The notes beneath the pieces were generated by a model. It saw nothing but the letters and a program-made list of their open reading frames with translations, did no database searches and was not told the origin of the DNA. Below are positions 1-6,210 of a stretch of 6,210 bases of DNA, in pieces. Every line of letters begins with the position of its first letter. The stretch's first letter is position 1. The stretch spans positions 1-6,210 of the forward strand of contig JAKBCM010000083.1 in assembly GCA_021807845.1 (NCBI GenBank). Reading direction: 5' to 3'. The position numbers and the translations under genes are program-made. This stretch comes from Pseudomonadota bacterium. Its GTDB lineage: Bacteria > Pseudomonadota > Gammaproteobacteria > Legionellales > Legionellaceae.

Positions 1-971
1 TGGTTCTTTGAGAGATGGGGTATGGTAACCAGTTGAGAATTAAATAAGTAACATTGAACCGCATCTTCAATACTCATGTCTTGGGTATTTACTTCTATGA
101 TTTGTACTGAACCGTTTGATTTTTGACTTAATTCTTTTAATACTTCTTTTTGATGTAAAAATGCTTCGTGATGCACCAACAAGAGAGACTCGTTTGCTAC
201 AGCAATCACATCGTTATGAAAAACACCGAGATCAATGGCTTTTGGATTTTGACAAGCAAATACTACGTGTTGTTCATCTAATTGATGACTCCTAGCGATG
301 GCCATTGAGGCCTCTAAAGTTTGTCTTGCCGGATAGCGATGAGGTGAAGGATAGTGGTTGCCAGCTGGTAGGGCGCGTTTTCCGTAAACAAAGAGATTTG
401 TACCACGTGCGCCATGATGTTCACATATTCGACTATGATTGGCTGCTCCCTCATCTCCTGTTGTTAGGGTTTTAGGTAGAATCGAGTGATGCTTAAAATA
501 ACGTTCATCATGAAATATTCTCTGTAATAGGATTTTTGAAAAATCAGCTTCGTGGTGACGATGCAAATTATGGATTAAGTTAGCTGCAGTAAAATGAACT
601 GTGTGATCCTGGGTATCGATGCTTGCTGAAATAGTCGCAGCGTTAGCAGTCCACATACTGGATGCAGAATAACAGGCACTGAGTATATTAGGATCAGCAC
701 GTTTTGCCTTATTGAGTTGTTCGGTAGGCGTACCGGTAAATCCCAGTTGAGATAATAATGCAAGATTTGGGCGCAGGTGTGGGGGCATGATGGCTTGTTT
801 GAGGCCTAAGCTATGGAGAAGTCGCATCTTCATAATCCCTTGATGTGCCGCAAGAGCCGGATTGGAAGTCGTATGAGCATTAGAGGTTGAAGCAAGGTTT
901 CCACTGGATAATCCAGCATAATGATGACTGGGGCCAACCAAACCATCCATGTTTAATTCATATACGTTCAT
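1..971 (-). CDS. astB: N-succinylarginine dihydrolase AstB, 3'-truncated by the window edge
   Basis: Second enzyme of the AST pathway: it hydrolyses N-succinylarginine to N-succinylornithine, two ammonia and CO2 in the cytoplasm. The reading frame is open from the ATG at 971 to the left edge, giving 323 residues; the family is about 445 long, so roughly 120 C-terminal residues are missing. The N-terminus ([20 protein letters not shown]) is the family signature, and [28 protein letters not shown] and [10 protein letters not shown] are also present. From memory of the E. coli enzyme, a Cys-His-Glu triad is used. Glu174 in GDEGAANH and His252 in FHND fit two of these; the cysteine (about 365 in E. 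coli) falls outside the window. The start overlaps the astD stop as ATGA, and an AGGGG ribosome binding site lies just upstream, so the start is well supported. No frameshift is seen. It is last of the four minus-strand genes visible here; a further gene such as astE could follow off the edge. Confidence 0.95.
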   Translation of the reverse strand, partial: MNVYELNMDGLVGPSHHYAGLSSGNLASTSNAHTTSNPALAAHQGIMKMRLLHSLGLKQAIMPPHLRPNLALLSQLGFTGTPTEQLNKAKRADPNILSACYSASSMWTANAATISASIDTQDHTVHFTAANLIHNLHRHHEADFSKILLQRIFHDERYFKHHSILPKTLTTGDEGAANHSRICEHHGARGTNLFVYGKRALPAGNHYPSPHRYPARQTLEASMAIARSHQLDEQHVVFACQNPKAIDLGVFHNDVIAVANESLLLVHHEAFLHQKEVLKELSQKSNGSVQIIEVNTQDMSIEDAVQCYLFNSQLVTIPHLSKN

Positions 972-2458
972 GTTCCCCTGCCTGCATTACTGAGCAAAAC
1001 CCCAGGCAGCAGGTGATCAGGCATTGTAAGCTCTGATTGCTCTAAACTGGCTATAGGATATGCGACATAATCAGCGGCAAAATAAGCACTAGGTCGGTGA
1101 TTGCCACTTTTTCCAACTCCACCAAACGGTAGGTTTCCAGAAGCTCCTGTAATAGGGCGGTTCCAGTTTACGATTCCTGATCGGATGGTCTGATAAAACT
1201 GTTGATAATGAGACAAATCATCACTGAATAAACCTGCGGCTAATCCATAGCTTGTTTGGTTAGCGAGAGTTAGAGCATCTGTAAAATGTTTATAGCGATA
1301 GATTTGTACCAAAGGTGCAAATATTTCTATATCTATGGGTTGCGTGACTTTGCTCATGTCAACGATCCCAGGTGTCAGTAATCCAGTGTTATCAGCCAGC
1401 AAAGACATATGCATTAAGCGCTCACCGCCCATATCTATAAGTGATTGTTCTGTTTTTAAATGTGACAGCGCGTGTTGGTGACTTATCACAGGACCCATAA
1501 AGGGTTCTGGAGATTCATGATAAGCACCAAGTCGTAAATGAGAAGCACTTTCGATGAATTGATTTAAGAACAAATCGCCATCATGAGTATCAGGTATTAA
1601 GATCCGTCGAGCACAGGTACAACGTTGGCCTGCAGTGATGAATGTTGAGAGCAAAGTTTGGTAGACAGCAGCGTTCATAGATTTGACAGAATCGATGATG
1701 AGCGGATTGTTTCCTCCCATTTCCAAGGCCAAAATGATATCAGGTCGATGACTAAACAATTGGTTGATTTCAACCCCTGCTGCATAACTACCTGTGAAGT
1801 AGACGCCTTGAATATCTTGTTGTAATAAGTGCTTTGCTGTCGTTTTTCCTCCTTGGATACAGTTTATGACGCCCGGAGGCAGGCCTGCCTCATGCCAACA
1901 TTGCATCACTAAGGCTGCCACGGCAGGGGTCAGCTCACTTGGTTTATAAACAACGGTATTGCCAGCAAGAAGGGCTGGTATGATATGACCATTACTTAAA
2001 TGAGCAGGAAAATTAAATGGGCCTAAGACGGCAACGACTCCATGTGGCTTATAACGAATATAACCGCTTCCATCGGACAAGTTGACAGCTTTTTCTGGAG
2101 TACGCTCTTTATAAGCGTTGATGGATAAGTTCACTTTGCCAATGACTGAGGCTACTTCTGTCGTTGCCTCCCATAAAGGTTTGCCTGATTCTTGTGCTAT
2201 CAATAGGGTTAACTCTTGTTGCTTTTTTTCAATGTGGTGGCCAAAATTTTTGATGAATTGAGCGCGCTCTGAAAAGGTTTGTTCTGACCACTTTATGAAG
2301 GATTGATGGGCGCTTCTAGACGCCATAGCAACTTCGTTTTCATTGGCTTCTCTTCCTTGCCATATGATTTTTCCATTGGCAGGATTTGTCGAGCAGAGTT
2401 CTGTTCCTTCACCCTCTATCCATTGTCCATTGATATAGTGATTTTTTATTGAATTCAT
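968..2458 (-). CDS. astD: N-succinylglutamate 5-semialdehyde dehydrogenase AstD
   Basis: NAD-dependent aldehyde dehydrogenase of the AST pathway, oxidising N-succinylglutamate semialdehyde to N-succinylglutamate. At 496 residues it matches the family (E. coli about 492). ALDH landmarks, numbered from the chosen start: catalytic-site Asn149 in GPFNFPAHL, cofactor Lys172 in VYKPSE, FTGS at about 221-224, general base Glu246 in [10 protein letters not shown] and nucleophile Cys280 in [11 protein letters not shown]. The C-terminal [14 protein letters not shown] and ASLE motifs are typical of AstD rather than of ALDHs in general. One odd point: the usual E-x-F-G-P cofactor motif reads EIFAP, with Ala381 in place of glycine. 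The frame is open 11 codons further upstream (ATG at 2491), but that extension would run into astA and looks nothing like the family. The 2458 start gives the expected [13 protein letters not shown], has GGAAG six bases upstream, and overlaps the astA stop as ATGA. Confidence 0.95.
   Translation of the reverse strand: MNSIKNHYINGQWIEGEGTELCSTNPANGKIIWQGREANENEVAMASRSAHQSFIKWSEQTFSERAQFIKNFGHHIEKKQQELTLLIAQESGKPLWEATTEVASVIGKVNLSINAYKERTPEKAVNLSDGSGYIRYKPHGVVAVLGPFNFPAHLSNGHIIPALLAGNTVVYKPSELTPAVAALVMQCWHEAGLPPGVINCIQGGKTTAKHLLQQDIQGVYFTGSYAAGVEINQLFSHRPDIILALEMGGNNPLIIDSVKSMNAAVYQTLLSTFITAGQRCTCARRILIPDTHDGDLFLNQFIESASHLRLGAYHESPEPFMGPVISHQHALSHLKTEQSLIDMGGERLMHMSLLADNTGLLTPGIVDMSKVTQPIDIEIFAPLVQIYRYKHFTDALTLANQTSYGLAAGLFSDDLSHYQQFYQTIRSGIVNWNRPITGASGNLPFGGVGKSGNHRPSAYFAADYVAYPIASLEQSELTMPDHLLPGVLLSNAGRGT
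975..979 (-). promoter_or_regulatory. Ribosome binding site of astB inside the astD 3' end
   Basis: AGGGG read on the minus strand, three bases before the astB ATG, lies within the last codons of astD. Together with the ATGA stop/start overlap it supports the 971 start and suggests translation of astB by ribosomes finishing astD. Confidence 0.6.
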
Positions 2459-3483
2459 TGTGAACTTCCAAGAGGAGAAACACGGATCCATTCACCGACC
2501 TTAACTTCTAAGAGTTCGGCTGTTTCATGGCTCAACAAACAAGAGTCTTCTTTATCATTTTGAATCATATGACTGACGGTCGCACGAAAATCAAGCTTGG
2601 TATTGGCTAGGAGATAACGCTGATTCGTCACATCATCCATAGTGGTTTTCACGCGTAATAACTTGCTTTGTGTGATGGTTTTGATCTCTTTGCAAGAAGC
2701 TTCAATGGTTGGGCCTGCGTCAAAAATATCAACATAATTCTTATAAGCAAATCCTTCTTGCAAAAGGATGGTCATGGCTGCATTAGTTAAGGGATGTGGC
2801 TTACCAATGATGGCTTGGGTGCTAGGAGACAATAAATTGACATAAATGGGATTGGGAGGCATCAAATCTGTTATAAACTGCTTATTGGTTGACATCGTCA
2901 AGCCATCTGCTTTAGCAAAGGACATATGAAAAAAATGTTTTCCCACTTGTTCCCAGAAAGGAGACTGACCCTTTTCATCAGCAACACCGCGCATTTCGGC
3001 AATCATGTTTGCAGCAAAACGCATTGGAAATTGGGCAATAAACAAAAAGCGGGCACGAGATAACAAAAGACCGTGACCATGAACGCGAAAGCTTGGATCC
3101 AAATATAAGGTACACAGTTCGCTATAACCTTGGTAATCATTTACAAGATTTAACATGTCATAATCATGACGAATACGTTCACTGTGGCATATTCGGGTGT
3201 GTTTGGATATCAAATAGGAATAAAAGGGTACATCATACCCAGTTGCTGAGAGAATGGCTGAGGTACCTACGACTTTTTTATGTTCGAGACATTCAAGCAC
3301 GAATAGGTAATATTCATCACGAGGAGTGCTGATTTTTTTTTTGAAAGAAAGCGTTGAGAGTGCGATACGCTTTTGTAATAGGTCAGGATTTTTGGGTAGG
3401 GTAGTGATCCCTACGCCACTTTCTTTGGCCAAATGATGGATATCATCAAAATCAGTCTCTTTTGCTCTGCGAAAAAGCATCAT
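2455..3483 (-). CDS. astA: Arginine N-succinyltransferase AstA
   Basis: First enzyme of the AST pathway, transferring succinyl from succinyl-CoA to the alpha-amino group of arginine in the cytoplasm. The protein is 342 residues (E. coli about 344) and looks full length. It has the family's GNAT-like fold signatures: [13 protein letters not shown] at about 121-133, AEMRGV and [12 protein letters not shown] at about 162-185, LMPPNPIYV, and GKPHPLT with His230, which aligns with the histidine annotated as proton donor in the E. coli protein (His229, from memory). [13 protein letters not shown] near 249-261 is also characteristic. Only one subunit gene is present, unlike the paired subunits of Pseudomonas. 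The gene opens with two ATG codons (3483 and 3480); E. coli AstA also begins MM. The ribosome binding site is weak, and the upstream hydrolase stops 9 bp before, so coupling is likely. A run of ten A on the coding strand falls at about codons 48-51. The stop overlaps the astD start as ATGA. Confidence 0.95.
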   Translation of the reverse strand: MMLFRRAKETDFDDIHHLAKESGVGITTLPKNPDLLQKRIALSTLSFKKKISTPRDEYYLFVLECLEHKKVVGTSAILSATGYDVPFYSYLISKHTRICHSERIRHDYDMLNLVNDYQGYSELCTLYLDPSFRVHGHGLLLSRARFLFIAQFPMRFAANMIAEMRGVADEKGQSPFWEQVGKHFFHMSFAKADGLTMSTNKQFITDLMPPNPIYVNLLSPSTQAIIGKPHPLTNAAMTILLQEGFAYKNYVDIFDAGPTIEASCKEIKTITQSKLLRVKTTMDDVTNQRYLLANTKLDFRATVSHMIQNDKEDSCLLSHETAELLEVKVGEWIRVSPLGSSQ

Positions 3484-3492
3484 GATTATGTC

Positions 3493-4746
3493 TCATCTTA
3501 CTAATTCATTGAGTAAAAGCATGCTTAAGGATGCACGCTCAACTAGACTATCGATTAATATAAATTCTTTTGGGCTATGGATCTGTCCACCCCGGACACC
3601 TAGGGTATCGATGACCGGGAGCCCAGCATTTGCCAGATTATTGCCGTCACAACATCCACCTGAATCCTCCCAGTCAAGGGTTAGGCCAATCTCATGCCCA
3701 ACTTTTTGGATCCTTTGAAATAGCTGCTCTGTATCTTTATTCACTCGTTTGACTGGGCGAGTAAAGTCACCACTGGCTATTAAAGAATATCCCTCTTGTT
3801 TCGTATTCACAATGATATTGTCTATTTGTTGCCGAACCCATGCTTCATCGTCAGGGTGATTGATGCGAATATCAAGTTTTGCTACAGCTCTATCAGGGAC
3901 TATATTTAATGCTTCTCCGCCAGCAATAAGGCCTACGTTGATGGTAACCCCCTCACGTAGTCCGTTGAGTGCATGAATAGCGATGAGCGCTTCTGCTAGA
4001 AAACAAATGGCGTTTTTTCCTTGTGTAAAGGAGCGTCCAGCGTGGGCTGCGACGCCAGTAGCAATCAAGGTTATTTTTCCACTGCCCTTGCGGTTTTTGG
4101 CAATCGTACCATGAATATTCATGGCAGGTTCATAAAGAAGTGCAGCCTCATAACGATGTGCAATTTCAGAGAATAATAGGCTGGATGCTGGAGAGCCTAT
4201 TTCTTCATCTGCATTGATTAAAACATCCCAACCAATGTTGCTTGCATTTGGGTTCATTTCAAAAGCAGTCAATGCATGTAGCATGACGATAAGGCCGCCT
4301 TTCATATCTGCTACCCCAGGTCCATTGATGGTATTCTCGTCTACATAAGTCAACGTTTGAAAGGGGCTGTCAGCAGGATAAACGGTGTCCATATGCCCGC
4401 ATAATAGGATCCGTCTAGGTAGGTCTGGTCTTTTTTGGATGAAAAGAACCTCCCCACAAGATTGCAGTGTGGTATGACCTGTCATGTTGATGGTTGCGAG
4501 AGGTGGTAATTTTTGGGGTTGTATGATATCTCCAATGTTCTTAAAAGCAGACCAGAGGGTTTGCAGCATTGTGTTTAAGCCCACTAAATTGTCAGTGCCT
4601 GAGTTGATTTCACAAAACTGAAACAATTGCTTCACCATGGTTTCTTGGTTAGCATGCAAGTAAGATAGCGATGTTTGCAACGATTTATCCATAAAATCAA
4701 CCCAATTTGAGCGTTTATCGCTTGAGTATAAAGACATGACCTTCAT
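3493..4746 (-). CDS. M20-family zinc amidohydrolase (carboxypeptidase G2/ArgE/DapE-like) heading the ast operon
   Basis: A predicted cytoplasmic di-zinc hydrolase of peptidase family M20, cleaving an amide bond next to an amino-acid carboxylate. All expected residues are visible in the 417-residue protein: His118 and Asp120 in CGHMDTV, bridging Asp147 in GPGVADMKGG, general base Glu181 and ligand Glu182 in NADEEIGS, Glu206 in LYEPAM, and His390 in GGQIHSPKEF. The dimerisation-domain lid is at about 210-325, with the conserved His235 in GVAAHAG. No signal peptide is seen. The family includes acetylornithine deacetylase, succinyl-diaminopimelate desuccinylase and glutamate carboxypeptidase. As first gene of an AST operon, it may remove succinate from N-succinylglutamate in place of AstE; that is inference. 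The start is uncertain: the first ATG has no clear ribosome binding site, and in-frame ATGs at 4737 and 4692 (codons 4 and 19) are possible. Codon 19 would give 399 residues, closer to carboxypeptidase G2-type proteins. Substrate is not established. Confidence 0.85.
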   Translation of the reverse strand: MKVMSLYSSDKRSNWVDFMDKSLQTSLSYLHANQETMVKQLFQFCEINSGTDNLVGLNTMLQTLWSAFKNIGDIIQPQKLPPLATINMTGHTTLQSCGEVLFIQKRPDLPRRILLCGHMDTVYPADSPFQTLTYVDENTINGPGVADMKGGLIVMLHALTAFEMNPNASNIGWDVLINADEEIGSPASSLLFSEIAHRYEAALLYEPAMNIHGTIAKNRKGSGKITLIATGVAAHAGRSFTQGKNAICFLAEALIAIHALNGLREGVTINVGLIAGGEALNIVPDRAVAKLDIRINHPDDEAWVRQQIDNIIVNTKQEGYSLIASGDFTRPVKRVNKDTEQLFQRIQKVGHEIGLTLDWEDSGGCCDGNNLANAGLPVIDTLGVRGGQIHSPKEFILIDSLVERASLSMLLLNELVR

Positions 4747-4755
4747 GTATCATGA
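4743..4755. repeat. Short perfect inverted repeat TCATG-TAT-CATGA between the divergent starts
   Basis: Five-base arms around a three-base centre form a perfect dyad that includes the hydrolase start codon on one arm. It could be part of an operator for the divergent pair, but arms this short built from start-codon letters can arise by chance. Confidence 0.25.
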
Positions 4756-4765
4756 CATTTTTTTC

Positions 4766-4770
4766 AGGAG
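4766..4770 (+). promoter_or_regulatory. Ribosome binding site that fixes the UDG-like gene start
   Basis: AGGAG lies five bases before the ATG at 4776. The frame stays open to an ATG at 4752, but that codon lies upstream of this site and would place it inside the gene, so 4776 is preferred. Confidence 0.75.
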
Positions 4771-4775
4771 TATGC

Positions 4776-5495
4776 ATGCAAAATCTCATTGAAGAGACTC
4801 ATCATGAGTGGCACGATATCCTCAGTTGTGCCTTAAAAGGAATGGATCCAGATTATCTTCGTCATTTACAAAATACGAATGATTGGCTGCCAGGAAATGC
4901 ATGTATATTCAATGCATTTCACATGCCCCTCTCATCGGCAAGGTATCTGCTTTTTGGAGAGTCACCCTATCCCCGCAAAGCGTCTGCAAATGGGTATGCC
5001 TTTTGGGATAATGCAGTGGGTTCCCTTTGGAGTCAGACAGGGTTGAGTCGTGAGGTCAATAGAGCAACTTCATTGCGTAACTTCATTAAAATGTTGCTTT
5101 ATGCGCGAGGTGATTTGTTGAAAGATTTTTCGCAAGTAGCCATCAGTCACTTGGATAAATCACACTATCAACAAACCGCCGCTGAATTGTTCCATGCGTT
5201 GATGAACCATGGTATCGTTTTATTGAATGCTTCTTTAGTGTATCGCGAAGCAGAAGTGACTTATCATGCCCGCCAATGGCAACCATTTATTCATCGTCTC
5301 TTAAGTCAATTGGCTGAAATGCGTTGTGAACTCCAACTGATCTTATTTGGAAAAATTGCAAAAGAAATTCCAAAAACCCAATTATCCATAGCACTTATAT
5401 CTGAGCATCCCTATAATCTCAGTTTTATCACGAATGAGAAGGTTGTGGCATTTTTTAAACCATTGGATTTACTTTTAAAAGAGAAAGTTTCATGA
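4776..5495 (+). CDS. Divergent uracil-DNA glycosylase-fold protein with altered motif A
   Basis: This 239-residue protein resembles family 1 uracil-DNA glycosylases (about 220-230 residues) in motif order, but is divergent. LLFGESPYP at about 58-66 sits where the family has GQDPYH. Then come GYAFWD (Phe76, matching the uracil-stacking Phe), SLRNFIKML near 99-107 (compare PSLKNI), GIVLLNASLVYREAE near 146-160 with Asn151 (matching the uracil-binding Asn), LILFGKIAK near 188-196 (the beta-strand before the last motif), and ISEHPYNLS near 208-216 with His211 (compare HPSPLS). The key difference is Ser63 in place of the water-activating Asp. It may therefore be a weak or altered glycosylase, a DNA-damage or modified-base binder, or have another role. 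No signal peptide or membrane segment is seen. It is the first gene of a unit with ubiG, whose ATG overlaps its stop as ATGA. The UDG-like assignment rests on motif reading alone. Confidence 0.7.
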   Translation: MQNLIEETHHEWHDILSCALKGMDPDYLRHLQNTNDWLPGNACIFNAFHMPLSSARYLLFGESPYPRKASANGYAFWDNAVGSLWSQTGLSREVNRATSLRNFIKMLLYARGDLLKDFSQVAISHLDKSHYQQTAAELFHALMNHGIVLLNASLVYREAEVTYHARQWQPFIHRLLSQLAEMRCELQLILFGKIAKEIPKTQLSIALISEHPYNLSFITNEKVVAFFKPLDLLLKEKVS

Positions 5496-6187
5496 ATCAA
5501 CAAACAACCATAGATGAGGATGAAATTGCCAAATTTAGAGAACATGCAGAAGAATGGTGGAATAAAGACGGACCCTTAAAAACGCTTCATGATATTAATC
5601 CCTTAAGGCTTCAATTTATCCAAAAATGGATAACGTTGAAAGACAGCACTATTTTAGATGTTGGGTGTGGTGGCGGTATTCTTTCTGAAGGACTTGCAGT
5701 CAATGGTGCAATCGTCACTGGTATTGATATGGAAAGAGAAGCGATTCAAAATGCAAAGCATCACAGCAAAGAGAATCAATTAAAGATTAACTATTTATGT
5801 CAGTCTATTGAAGAACATGACAGAGGCCCCTATGATGCGATCACTTGTATGGAACTCTTAGAGCATGTGAACCACCCAGAGCTTGTGATAGCGCACGCTG
5901 CTCGTTTACTCAAAGAGGGGGGCTTTCTTTTTCTGTCAACCATCAATCGAACCCCTGAAGCGTACGTCAGTGTTGTGATTGCTGCGGAATATATTCTTGG
6001 AATTTTGCCCCGTCAAACCCATGATTATCAGAAGTTTCTAAAGCCAAGTGAGTTGCTCGCGATGACTCAAAACGTTGGTTTAGATACAGTGAGCATCAGT
6101 GGGATGGGTTATCATCCATTGACTCGCAAGGCTTCTTTGCAAACTTCGGTGAAAGTGAATTATTTACTGGCTTGCAAGAAATCATAA
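5492..6187 (+). CDS. ubiG: Ubiquinone biosynthesis O-methyltransferase UbiG
   Basis: SAM-dependent methyltransferase that carries out both O-methylations in ubiquinone synthesis, on the polyprenyl-hydroxyphenol intermediate and on demethylubiquinol, working at the inner membrane surface. At 231 residues it is full length (E. coli 240). The N-terminal FREHAEEWWNKDGPLKTLH and INPLRLQFI are UbiG signatures. SAM motif I is ILDVGCGGG at 54-62, followed by GIDM (Asp79, expected to bind the ribose hydroxyls), then YDAITCMELLEHV at about 114-126 and GGFLFLSTINRTP at about 143-155. The segment VVIAAEYILGILPRQTHDY at about 161-179 corresponds to the region linked to membrane contact in E. coli UbiG, and KFLKPSEL follows. 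Its ATG overlaps the upstream stop, and its own ribosome binding site is poor, so translation probably depends on the preceding gene. Only 23 bases follow the TAA, with no terminator visible. Confidence 0.95.
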   Translation: MNQQTTIDEDEIAKFREHAEEWWNKDGPLKTLHDINPLRLQFIQKWITLKDSTILDVGCGGGILSEGLAVNGAIVTGIDMEREAIQNAKHHSKENQLKINYLCQSIEEHDRGPYDAITCMELLEHVNHPELVIAHAARLLKEGGFLFLSTINRTPEAYVSVVIAAEYILGILPRQTHDYQKFLKPSELLAMTQNVGLDTVSISGMGYHPLTRKASLQTSVKVNYLLACKKS

Positions 6188-6210
6188 GCCCGCCAATGAT
6201 TAAAATAAAA

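Larger units (their letters stand above)
4693..4775. promoter_or_regulatory. Divergent start region between the ast operon and the UDG-like/ubiG unit
   Basis: Only 29 bp separate the hydrolase ATG at 4746 from the plus-strand ATG at 4776, or 83 bp if the hydrolase starts at 4692. Any promoter pair must therefore overlap coding sequence. A TATAAA at 4727-4732 on the plus strand, with a TTTGAG 15 bp upstream, is the best -10/-35-like pair I could find; the spacing is short and the match poor. I found no convincing minus-strand promoter and no clear ArgR-type box (TGAAT-4-ATTCA). Confidence 0.3.

Noticed and set aside
575..763. 62-codon open frame on the minus strand
   Set aside because: It lies wholly inside astB in another frame of the same strand, has no family resemblance, and the astB frame is clearly the coding one.
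2459..2491. Eleven-codon upstream extension of astD to the ATG at 2491
   Set aside because: An AAGG seven bases before that ATG gives it some support, but the extension lies in astA coding sequence, does not resemble AstD N-termini, and the ATG at 2458 has both a ribosome binding site and an ATGA overlap.
3093..3332. 79-codon open frame on the plus strand
   Set aside because: It is antisense within astA, whose conserved motifs cover this stretch; no independent support.
3482..3718. 78-codon open frame on the plus strand
   Set aside because: It is antisense to the C-terminal catalytic part of the M20 hydrolase, including the conserved His390 region; a shadow.
4743..4758. Possible ArgR operator upstream of the ast operon
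   Set aside because: The dyad does not match the TGAAT-4-ATTCA pattern of known ArgR boxes, so it is listed only as a short inverted repeat.
4752..4775. Eight-codon upstream extension of the UDG-like gene
   Set aside because: The AGGAG site lies downstream of that ATG and is correctly spaced for the ATG at 4776.
6196..6210. ATG followed by five open codons (MIKIK) after ubiG
   Set aside because: It is too short to judge, has no ribosome binding site, and is cut by the window edge; it may or may not begin a further gene.

Overview
The window holds six protein genes and almost no non-coding DNA. It is moderately AT-rich (rows sampled by eye run about 37-43% G+C). It carries arginine succinyltransferase (AST) genes and the ubiquinone gene ubiG, a combination that points to a gammaproteobacterium. 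The base composition and protein style suggest something like the Legionellales, but that placement is an impression and was not tested.

Minus strand, positions 4746 down to 1: a tightly packed arginine-catabolism operon in the transcription order M20-family metallohydrolase, astA, astD, astB. The astB gene runs off the left edge with about 120 codons missing. AstA succinylates arginine, AstB converts N-succinylarginine to N-succinylornithine with release of ammonia and CO2, and AstD oxidises N-succinylglutamate semialdehyde to N-succinylglutamate. Two steps of the five-step pathway have no classical gene in the window: AstC (succinylornithine transaminase) and AstE (succinylglutamate desuccinylase). 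The lead gene is a zinc-dependent M20 amidohydrolase with a complete set of metal and catalytic residues. It is a reasonable candidate for the final desuccinylation step, unless an astE lies beyond the left edge.

Plus strand, positions 4776 to 6187: a two-gene unit made of a divergent uracil-DNA-glycosylase-fold protein and ubiG. The first protein keeps several family 1 UDG landmarks, but serine replaces the catalytic aspartate of motif A, so its activity is doubtful. UbiG is a complete, ordinary SAM-dependent O-methyltransferase of ubiquinone synthesis.

The two units are divergent, with only 29 bp between the chosen start codons, so promoter elements of at least one unit must lie inside the other's coding sequence. 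Three of the four same-strand junctions are 4-bp ATGA stop/start overlaps and the fourth is a 9-bp gap, which suggests translational coupling. I saw no RNA genes, mobile elements, CRISPR arrays or convincing terminators, and no gene-free stretch reaches 300 bases.
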